Source: an uncultured Desulfovibrio sp. | GTDB lineage: Bacteria; Desulfobacterota; Desulfovibrionia; Desulfovibrionales; Desulfovibrionaceae | Assembly: GCA_947177085.1 (NCBI GenBank) | Contig: CAMWTD010000106.1 | Span: 1-7,712 of the forward strand | DNA length: 7,712 nt | Reading direction: 5' to 3' | In this document: positions 1-6,167 of the stretch, one piece after another | How positions within the stretch are numbered: position 1 is the stretch's first letter | Layout of the letters: the number at the start of each line of letters is the position of its first letter | The notes under the pieces: generated by a model | What the model saw: only the letters and a program-made list of their open reading frames with translations | Databases searched by the model: none | What the model was told of the DNA's origin: nothing | Position numbers and translations under genes: made by a program

Positions 1-444
1 ACGGCGCTCGATGAGCAGGGGGTGCGGCGCGAAGGGTCCGCCCGCGCAGCCGGCATCCACCACGCGCAGGGCGAGGCCGTTGGCCCGGCAGAGCACGTTG
101 ATGGCCGCGCCCCCGGCGAGGAAGTTGGCGACCATCTGGCGCGTCACGGCCTGCGGAAAGGGCGAGACCCCCCGGGCGGCGATGCCGTGGTCGCCCGCCA
201 CGGTGAGCATGAGGGCCGGTTCCACGTTGAGGGGCCGCCCCCCGGTCATGGCCCAGAGCCGGGCCGCCAGCGTTTCGAGACGCCCGAGGCTGCCCACGGG
301 CTTGGTGAGGTTGTCGAGGTGGGAGCGGGCGGCCTCAAGGTCCGCCGGGGCCACGGGCCGGATGCGGGAGCCCGGGAAGAGCCGGGCAAAAACGTCGCTG
401 TGCCCGGGGCGAGCGCCCCCGGGCATGGTGGGAGTGTCATTCAT
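1..444 (-). CDS. cobT: CobT, nicotinate-nucleotide--dimethylbenzimidazole phosphoribosyltransferase (N-terminal part, cut by window edge)
   Basis: CobT transfers the phosphoribosyl group of nicotinate mononucleotide to the lower-ligand base, giving the alpha-riboside phosphate used in the nucleotide-loop assembly of cobamides (cytoplasmic). The visible 148 residues carry the family's N-terminal signatures: LDNLTKPVGSLGRLETLA at residues 43-60, AGDHGIAARGVSPFPQAVT at 83-101, then NFLAGGAAINVL at 107-118 and VVDAG at 128-132. The start is the ATG at 442-444; an in-frame TAG lies four codons upstream, so no earlier start is possible, although Met7 (426) remains an alternative. The Shine-Dalgarno is weak (AGAG at 452-455). 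The frame is open to base 1. Family members are about 350 residues, so more than half, including the catalytic glutamate near the C-terminus, lies outside. The gene sits 77 bases after the metal ATPase on the same strand, so read-through is plausible. No cobalamin riboswitch fits in that gap. Family identity is secure; the preferred base cannot be read from this part. Confidence 0.93.
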   Translation of the reverse strand, partial: MNDTPTMPGGARPGHSDVFARLFPGSRIRPVAPADLEAARSHLDNLTKPVGSLGRLETLAARLWAMTGGRPLNVEPALMLTVAGDHGIAARGVSPFPQAVTRQMVANFLAGGAAINVLCRANGLALRVVDAGCAGGPFAPHPLLIERR

Positions 445-479
445 GCCGCGACTCTATCTGTTCGCGGCGGCGAGGGCAA

Positions 480-502
480 GCGCGGGCCTCATGCGCCCGC
501 GC
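480..502 (-). repeat. GC-rich inverted repeat between ATPase and cobT
   Basis: GCGCGGGC (480-487) and its exact reverse complement (495-502) flank a 7-base loop, inside the 77-base gap between the ATPase stop and the cobT start. On the transcribed strand it can form an 8-bp stem, extendable by two G:U pairs. No U-tract follows, so it is not a standard intrinsic terminator. It could attenuate read-through or stabilise a 3' end. In DNA this GC-rich such a repeat may also arise by chance. Confidence 0.35.
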
Positions 503-521
503 CCGTCCCGGCGCGCGCCCC

Positions 522-2810
522 TTACTTTCGCAAGATCCTGAGGCCGTTTGCCACCACCACGAGCGACGCGCCCACATCCGCGAACACCGCCATCCACATG
601 GTCGCGAGCCCCGCGAAGGTGAGGGCGAAGAACACGGCCTTGAGCCCCAGGGCGAAGGCGATGTTCTCCACCAGGATGGCGTGGGTCGCGCGCGAAAGGC
701 GGATGAAGCGCGGGACCTTGCGCAGGTCGTCGTCCATGAGGGCCACATCGGCCGTCTCGATGGCCGTGTCCGTACCGCCGGCCGCCATGGCGAAGCCGAT
801 ATCCGCCTTGGCCAGCGCCGGCGCGTCGTTGATGCCGTCGCCCACCATGCCCACATGCGCGCCCGCGCGCTCAAGCTCCTCCACGATGGCGAGCTTGTCC
901 TGCGGCAGCAGCCCGGCCCGGTATTCATCCACCCCAGCGGCCTTTGCCATGGCCCTGGCCGTGGCCTCGGTGTCGCCGGTGAGCAGCAGGGTGCGCACGC
1001 CAAGGGCCTTGAGCTCCGCGACAGCCTCCACGCTGGTCTCGCGCAGGCCGTCTGCCACGGCGAACAGGGCTTCGGCCCGGGCGGTTCCGGGAGCATCCGT
1101 CGACGCCGAGGCGAGCGCCACCGTGGTCTTACCCCCGGCCTCCAGCGCGGCCATGCGCTCCATGAGGGCCGGGCTTCCCGCGCCGAGCCGCTCCATGAGG
1201 CGGTAATTGCCGAGATGCCAGCGACGCCCGGCGGCAGTGGCGGCCACGCCTTCGCCGGGCAGCGCCGTCACTTCCGCCATTTCCATGAGGGCGAGGCCCT
1301 CCCCGGCCGCGGCCACGGCTCGCGAGACCGGGTGATCCGAGCGGGCGGCGAGGCTCGCCGCCATGAGGGCGACTTCGTCGCGCCGCCCCTCTTCGACGAG
1401 GAGGATGAAATCCGTCCGCACGGGCTCGCCTCGGGTGAGCGTGCCTGTCTTGTCGAGGGCGAGATGGTCCAGAAGACGCCCTTGCTCGAGATAGGCCCCG
1501 CCCTTGATGAGAATGCCCTTGCGCGCGGCCGCGGCCATGCCGGAGACCACGGTCACGGGCGTGGAGATGACGAGCGCGCAGGGGCAGCCGATGACGAGCA
1601 GCACGAGCGCCATATAGACGGAGCCGGACCAGGCCGCGCCGAAGAAAAGCGGCGGCAGAAGCGCCGTCAGTACGGCGAGGGCGAACACGGCGGGCGTGTA
1701 CCAGCGGGCGAAGCGGTCCACAAAGCGTTGCATGGGCGCGCGTGTGGCCTGCGCCTCCTCCACGGCGTGGATGATGCGCGCGAGCGTGGTGTCGCGCGCG
1801 GCGGCGGTGACGGTGAACTCGAAGGCCCCGGTCTCGTTGATGGTTCCGGCAAAGACCGTGTCGCCGGGGCCCTTTTCCACCGGGATGCTCTCCCCGGTGA
1901 TGGGGGCCTGGTTGAGGGTGGAACGGCCGGATGCCACCACGCCGTCCAGGGCCACGCGCTCGCCCGGGCGCACGCGCACGCGGCTGCCCGGCGTGACGTC
2001 GGCGGCCGCGACCTCGAGCCACGCGCCGCCCGGCTGGAGCACGGTGGCCGTGGCCGGGGCGAGCGCCAGAAGGTCGCTCACGGCGTTGCGCGCGCGGTCA
2101 AGGGCGCGGGCCTCCAGCGCCTCGGAAAGGTTGAAGAGCGCCATGACCATGGCGGCCTCGGGGAACTGGCCGATGCAGAAGGCCCCGGTGACGGCCACGG
2201 CCATGAGGGCGTTGATATTGAGGTTGCGGTTGATGAGTGCGAGCCAGCCCTTGCGGAACGTGCCGAGCCCGGCAAGGAGGATGGCGGCCAGCGAAAGGGC
2301 CGCGGCCGCCCACTCCGCCCCGGTCTGCGTGGCGGCCGGAAAGCGCCCCCATTCCGCGAAAAGCTCCACCGCCTCGGCGAGGGCGGCGAGGCCCGTGGCC
2401 CAGCAGATGCGCCGCCAGGGGATCCGTGGCGTCTCGGCCGCGGCGGCCGCGGCGTCCGGCCGCTCCGGGAGCATGTCGATGGCGGTGAGCGCCGACTCGA
2501 TGCTCTCCGCCGCGAGGCCGGGCTCGTGGTCCACGGTGAGCAGGCGCTGCATGAGGTTGAAGGAAAGCCCGGTGATGCCGGGAAGCGTCGAAAGCTTGTT
2601 GCGGATAAGCGCTTCCTCCATGGGGCAGTCCATGTTGGGGATGCGGTAGACGGCGCGCGTGGCCGTGGACGCAGGCACGGGGGAGACGAAGGCGGCCTTG
2701 GCCTCGCGGCTGTGCCCGTGGTCGTCGCGGGAATGCCCTTCGTGGCTGTGGGATTCGTGGTCGTGGCTGTGGGCGTCGTGGTGGTGATGGCAGCACTGGC
2801 ACTGGGACAT
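522..2810 (-). CDS. zntA: Zn(II)/Cd(II)/Pb(II)-translocating P1B-type ATPase (ZntA/CadA family)
   Basis: Inner-membrane pump that exports soft divalent metals at the cost of ATP. The 762-residue protein has, in order: a His/Cys-rich head (C4, C6, C7; 12 His in residues 8-33); a heavy-metal-associated domain (about 52-115) with MDCPMEE at 60-66; four predicted membrane helices (about 132-229); the actuator TGES at 305-308; the CPC metal site at 409-411; the phosphorylated D453 in DKTGT; the HP motif at 493-494; GDGINDAP at 657-664; and two final helices with K724 and D745. K724 and D745 have the same 21-residue spacing as the Lys/Asp pair typical of ZntA, which argues for Zn/Cd/Pb and against Cu/Ag. 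I chose the ATG at 2808-2810 because of an excellent AAGGAG seven bases upstream. An in-frame ATG at 2855 would sit almost on the predicted transcription start. The gene lies under a MerR-type promoter (2864-2894). The symbol is given at family level; cadA or pbrA would also fit, and metal preference is inferred. Confidence 0.95.
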   Translation of the reverse strand: MSQCQCCHHHHDAHSHDHESHSHEGHSRDDHGHSREAKAAFVSPVPASTATRAVYRIPNMDCPMEEALIRNKLSTLPGITGLSFNLMQRLLTVDHEPGLAAESIESALTAIDMLPERPDAAAAAAETPRIPWRRICWATGLAALAEAVELFAEWGRFPAATQTGAEWAAAALSLAAILLAGLGTFRKGWLALINRNLNINALMAVAVTGAFCIGQFPEAAMVMALFNLSEALEARALDRARNAVSDLLALAPATATVLQPGGAWLEVAAADVTPGSRVRVRPGERVALDGVVASGRSTLNQAPITGESIPVEKGPGDTVFAGTINETGAFEFTVTAAARDTTLARIIHAVEEAQATRAPMQRFVDRFARWYTPAVFALAVLTALLPPLFFGAAWSGSVYMALVLLVIGCPCALVISTPVTVVSGMAAAARKGILIKGGAYLEQGRLLDHLALDKTGTLTRGEPVRTDFILLVEEGRRDEVALMAASLAARSDHPVSRAVAAAGEGLALMEMAEVTALPGEGVAATAAGRRWHLGNYRLMERLGAGSPALMERMAALEAGGKTTVALASASTDAPGTARAEALFAVADGLRETSVEAVAELKALGVRTLLLTGDTEATARAMAKAAGVDEYRAGLLPQDKLAIVEELERAGAHVGMVGDGINDAPALAKADIGFAMAAGGTDTAIETADVALMDDDLRKVPRFIRLSRATHAILVENIAFALGLKAVFFALTFAGLATMWMAVFADVGASLVVVANGLRILRK

Positions 2811-2817
2811 GGCTTTT

Positions 2818-2823
2818 CTCCTT
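2818..2823 (-). promoter_or_regulatory. Ribosome binding site of the metal ATPase
   Basis: AAGGAG on the minus strand, seven bases before the ATG at 2810. It decides in favour of this start over the in-frame ATG at 2855, which would add 15 residues with no family resemblance. Confidence 0.85.
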
Positions 2824-2863
2824 GGCCGGGCATTTTGACTGCCTTCGGCATTCATCCACGTCC

Positions 2864-2894
2864 AAGATAGGTGCTATAGCGACTATAGAGTCAA
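2864..2894 (-). promoter_or_regulatory. MerR-family (ZntR/CadR/PbrR-like) metal-responsive promoter and operator of the ATPase gene
   Basis: On the minus strand, -35 TTGACT (2889-2894, five of six consensus bases) and -10 TATCTT (2864-2869, four of six) are separated by a 19-bp spacer. That is the over-long spacing characteristic of promoters activated by MerR-family regulators through DNA distortion. The spacer holds the dyad CTATAG-N3-CTATAG (2874-2888), placed between the two hexamers as MerR operators are. The stretch TTGACTCTATAGT closely resembles, from memory, the pbrA/cadA-type operators of PbrR and CadR. Transcription should start near 2857, leaving a leader of roughly 47 bases before the ATG at 2810. 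No merR-type gene is present in the window, so the activator must be encoded elsewhere. Confidence 0.85.
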
Positions 2895-2902
2895 GGGCCG
2901 CA

Positions 2903-2930
2903 CGCGCAAAAAGAGAATTTTTTTTGCGCG
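2903..2930. repeat. Perfect 10-bp inverted repeat with A/T-tract, possible non-standard terminator
   Basis: CGCGCAAAAA (2903-2912) and TTTTTGCGCG (2921-2930) are exact reverse complements around an 8-base loop. The repeat lies 15 bases past the stop of the EndoQ-helicase gene and 8 bases upstream of the -35 of the ATPase promoter. The U-run is inside the stem and not after it, so this is not a textbook intrinsic terminator in either direction. It may still end the upstream operon and insulate the metal promoter, or its A/T-tract may help RNA polymerase binding. It is the most A/T-rich spot in the window. Confidence 0.45.
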
Positions 2931-2945
2931 GAGGGGGACCCGGCC

Positions 2946-5900
2946 TCAGAATAGCGATAAAGGCTCCTCGCTGCGGCGCACATGCCGGGTGAGGGCGCTC
3001 TCGCGGCAGAAGGCGCGGATGGTGTCCAGAAAGGGCGACGGCGCAAGGGCGAGCGTGCGGCCATAGAGAATGCGGTTTTTCGCAAAGCTCGCAAAGATGC
3101 CCCGCGCGGCGCGGGTGAGCCCCACATAGAGCAGGCGGCGCTCCTCCTCAAGGGCGGCGCTTGTAGCGGCTTCGGGGATGCCGAAAAGGAGGTCACGCCT
3201 AAGCGGCAGGAGGCCGTTTTCCAGCCCGGGGAGAAAGACCGCCTGAAACTCCAGCCCCTTGGCGGCATGAAGGGTGAGGATGCTGACGCGCTCCGCGCGG
3301 CCGCTTACGAGCTCGGCCTCATGCAGCCAGGCGAGGCGCTCAAAGAAGGCGTCCCAACCGCCGCACTGCGCCCAGAGGCGGCAGAGCTCGCGCCACGCGG
3401 GCCCGAGGCGCAGGGCCTCGGCTTCGCTTTCGGCCACGGCGGCGGCCGAAGCCCCCGCATCCTGCGGGGGGAGCCCCTCGCGGGCCAGCAGGTCCTGCGG
3501 CGGGGGGAGCGCCGCGCCGCGCTCACGCGCCGCGCGCCAGCGGTTTTCGGCGTCGGCGAGGAAGCGGCCGCAGAGGTCGTCCCGCCAGAATTCCCCGGCC
3601 GAGGGCGCGACGCAGGGTACGCCCGCGCTCTCCAGCGCCGCCAGAAGCGGCGGGATTTGCGCCTTGAGGCGCACGAGCACGGCAATATCCCCGGGGGCGA
3701 GGCTGCCGTCGAGGTCGCCCGGCTTCATTTTGGCCTGCGCAGCGTCGAGCAGGCTGTGCGCCGTGGCCCCGATGAGCGCCCGGGCCCTTTGGGCCACCCA
3801 GCGGGCCTCGGCGCGGCCATCCGGCGCGGCGAAGAGCCTGAGTTCCGCGCCAAGCGGCCTTGCGGCGGTGAGTGCCCCGCAGCGGCCCCTGTCCGCCAGA
3901 AGGGCGCGGGCCGTGTCGAGCACCTTTTGGCTCGCGCGATAACTCCGCCCGAGCCGCAACACGCGCAACGACGGCCAGAAGCGGGCAAGGCTTTCCGCGC
4001 TCTGGCCCGTGGCCCCGCGGAAGCCGTAGATGGCCTGGTCCGGGTCGCCGATGCCGAAAAAGCCGCGCCCGTCCCCGGGCAGCAGGGCGCGCACGGCGGC
4101 GAGCTGCACCGGGGAGAGGTCCTGCGCCTCGTCCACGAGGATATGCCGCCAGCGGCCTCGCAGGGCTGGCGCGTGTTCGAGCAGCCAGGCGAGAAGATCC
4201 GAATAGTCGAGGAGGCCCCGGGCCTTTTTGCCGGCCGCGTAGCGGGATGCCGCCTCCGCGAGTTCGCCCTCGGGGGCCTCGTTGCGCTCCCGCGCGAGGG
4301 CCAGGGCCTCCCAAAGCTCGCGGGCCCGGGCGCGGGCAAGGCCGGGATTGGCCCCCGCAAAGACGCGAAAGGCCGCATCCTCGCCAAGGAGCACGGGAAG
4401 GGCGGCCCGCGCCTCTCCGGATGCCGCCCCGGCGGCTTCCCGAATGAGCCGCCAGGCGAGACCGTGCAGGGTGTCGCAGGCCGGAAGCGGCTCACCGGCA
4501 TTTCGCCCGGCGGCGAGGCGGTCGCGCATTTCACGGGCCGCGCGCCGCGTGAAGGTGAGCGCCAAAAGCTCCCGCGCGGCCGCGCCTTCCGCAAGCAGGC
4601 GTTCCAGCCGCCCCACGAGGATGCGGGTCTTGCCCGCGCCGGGCCCGGCGGCCACAAAGACGGGCCCGGCATCTTCGGCACTCGTGCCCGCGCGCAGGGC
4701 GGTCAGTTGTTCCGGCGAATAGTCGATGCCGCACGACGTCGTTTCTCGCGGGCGCGCCATCGCGCGAGGCGCGGCGTCCCCGGCGGGAGCCGACGCCTGC
4801 GGGGTTTCCGGCGCGGCATCGAGCCCGGGCAGGCGTCTGCGGGCGCGGCCGCCCGCGCGGACACTGGCGAGCTCTTCGGGCCGGAACAGGCGCACCGTGC
4901 CGTACTGGCCGTCAAAGCCCGCCCGCCTCTGCACATTGCCGGCCCGCATCCGCGCCACGGCCTCGCCGAGCGGCTCCCACCAGGCGCGCACGTCCGCCTC
5001 GGGAAGGCGGCAGAGGATGTCGAGTTCCGGCCCGAGCTCGGCGAGGGCCCGGCCATAGCGCTCGCGCACCTTGCGCGAGGCCGCGCCCACCCCGAGGATC
5101 TCGCCCATCACTTCGGCGAGCGGAACCAGCGGCAGGACCTGAGGCTCGCGCGCAAGCACGGGCGGCGTTTCCCGGTCGGCGAGCTCCAGCACGCGGTGGA
5201 GCACGCCGATGGTCAGCGGCCGCCCGCAGACCGGGCAGAGGTCGCCAAGCTCGCGGGCTTCGGCGGGCTCGAGCACCACGCCGCAGGCCCGGTGGCCGTC
5301 GAGATGGTACTTGCCCTCCTCGGGGTAGAATTCCATGGTCCCGAGGAAGCGGCAGTCGAGACCGTCCTGTGGCTCGCGCCGCGCCGTGGCCCGAAGCGCC
5401 GCGAACATGCCCGCATAGGAGGGCCGTCCCTCGAAAAGGTTGGCCTCGCGGCCGAGATTGGCCCCGGAATGGGCGTCGGAATTGGAAATGAGCGCGTAAC
5501 CGTCAAGCTGGCTCAAGAGGCGGTTCATGGCCGGGTCGGAGGAGAGCCCCGTCTCCAGCGCGAAAATGTGCTCCGTAAGGTCTGCGAAGCAGTCCTCGGG
5601 ACGGTCGAAGCCGGACTTGGAGCCGAAAAGCGCGAACCACGGCGTCCACACATGGGCGGGGATGAGCACGCCTCCGGGCACGCATTCCAGGAGGATCTCC
5701 AGAAGGTCGCGCGAGTCGAGCCCGAGGATGGGCCGCCCGTCGGAATGGAGATTGCCGATGAGGCCGAGGCGCTCCGAGAGGCGGTCGGCATCTTCCAGCG
5801 TGGGCACGAAGACGAGGTTATGCACCTTGCGCACCTGGCCAGCGCGCTTGTAGATGGAGCTGATCTCCGCCTGGAGGCAGAAGCGCGGGCCGGCCCCGTG

Positions 5901-6167
5901 TTCCGTGGCTTCCGGCCGCGCCAGGCGGCCGCCCTCAAGGGCCGTAAGCGCCTCGGGCTCCCCCTTGAGGCGGTAGAGGCCGCTTTCCTCATCGAGTACG
6001 AGCTGCTCGCGCAGCTCCGCGCGCCACAGGGGATGCGTGAAGTCGCCCGTGCCGAGCACGTCGATGCCCTTGCAGGCCGCCCAGGCCGCGAGATGCGGCA
6101 CGGTGAGCGCGGTGCTGGTGGCGCGGGAAAAACGGGAATGAATGTGCAGGTCGGCGACGAAGCTCAT
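2946..6167 (-). CDS. EndoQ-UvrD fusion: PHP-fold endonuclease Q domain joined to UvrD/Rep-type helicase
   Basis: A single 1,073-residue protein. Residues 1 to about 430 match endonuclease Q, which in archaea and Bacillus nicks DNA 5' of deaminated bases and abasic sites. Visible motifs are DLHIHSRFSRATS (6-18), GTGDFTHP (39-46), QAEISSIYKRAG (99-110), IPAHVWTPWF (169-178) and NSDAHS (229-234). Likely metal ligands are H8, H10, D42, E101, H172, D231 and H233. A zinc-ribbon-like segment has C295, C311 and C314. After an Ala/Pro/Arg-rich linker (about 436-480) comes a full SF1A helicase: Q-motif YSPEQLTAL (483-491), Walker A GPGAGKT (508-514), DEAQD (679-683), GIGDPDQAIYGFRG (705-718), SYRAS (742-746), TLHAAKGLEF (965-974) and LLYVGLTRAAR (1012-1022). 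The likely role is repair of deaminated DNA, with unwinding from the nick. The ATG at 6165-6167 has GGAG seven bases upstream and overlaps the previous stop as ATGA. Longer upstream starts would run over the methyltransferase gene and add low-complexity residues. Confidence 0.93.
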   Translation of the reverse strand: MSFVADLHIHSRFSRATSTALTVPHLAAWAACKGIDVLGTGDFTHPLWRAELREQLVLDEESGLYRLKGEPEALTALEGGRLARPEATEHGAGPRFCLQAEISSIYKRAGQVRKVHNLVFVPTLEDADRLSERLGLIGNLHSDGRPILGLDSRDLLEILLECVPGGVLIPAHVWTPWFALFGSKSGFDRPEDCFADLTEHIFALETGLSSDPAMNRLLSQLDGYALISNSDAHSGANLGREANLFEGRPSYAGMFAALRATARREPQDGLDCRFLGTMEFYPEEGKYHLDGHRACGVVLEPAEARELGDLCPVCGRPLTIGVLHRVLELADRETPPVLAREPQVLPLVPLAEVMGEILGVGAASRKVRERYGRALAELGPELDILCRLPEADVRAWWEPLGEAVARMRAGNVQRRAGFDGQYGTVRLFRPEELASVRAGGRARRRLPGLDAAPETPQASAPAGDAAPRAMARPRETTSCGIDYSPEQLTALRAGTSAEDAGPVFVAAGPGAGKTRILVGRLERLLAEGAAARELLALTFTRRAAREMRDRLAAGRNAGEPLPACDTLHGLAWRLIREAAGAASGEARAALPVLLGEDAAFRVFAGANPGLARARARELWEALALARERNEAPEGELAEAASRYAAGKKARGLLDYSDLLAWLLEHAPALRGRWRHILVDEAQDLSPVQLAAVRALLPGDGRGFFGIGDPDQAIYGFRGATGQSAESLARFWPSLRVLRLGRSYRASQKVLDTARALLADRGRCGALTAARPLGAELRLFAAPDGRAEARWVAQRARALIGATAHSLLDAAQAKMKPGDLDGSLAPGDIAVLVRLKAQIPPLLAALESAGVPCVAPSAGEFWRDDLCGRFLADAENRWRAARERGAALPPPQDLLAREGLPPQDAGASAAAVAESEAEALRLGPAWRELCRLWAQCGGWDAFFERLAWLHEAELVSGRAERVSILTLHAAKGLEFQAVFLPGLENGLLPLRRDLLFGIPEAATSAALEEERRLLYVGLTRAARGIFASFAKNRILYGRTLALAPSPFLDTIRAFCRESALTRHVRRSEEPLSLF

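Noticed and set aside
22..1206. Plus-strand frame covering cobT and the end of the ATPase
   Set aside because: It is antisense to two recognisable genes and has no family resemblance.
2811..2855. N-terminal extension of the ATPase to an ATG at 2855
   Set aside because: That ATG is about two bases from the predicted transcription start, has no Shine-Dalgarno, and the ATG at 2810 has AAGGAG at ideal spacing.
681..2870. Plus-strand frame of 729 codons antisense to the ATPase
   Set aside because: Low-complexity translation with many GHG and RRG runs; the minus strand encodes an intact P-type ATPase with every catalytic motif.
4758..4760. Internal ATG (Met470 of the fusion) as a separate helicase start
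   Set aside because: It lies shortly before the helicase domain, but no Shine-Dalgarno precedes it and the frame is continuous with the EndoQ part, so I see no support for a separate product.
2946..6167. Reading the PHP plus UvrD fusion as an anti-phage defence system
   Set aside because: Some defence systems pair nucleases with UvrD-like helicases, but the nuclease motifs here are those of the EndoQ repair family and the neighbours are RNA-modification-like and housekeeping genes, with no phage, transposase or toxin features.
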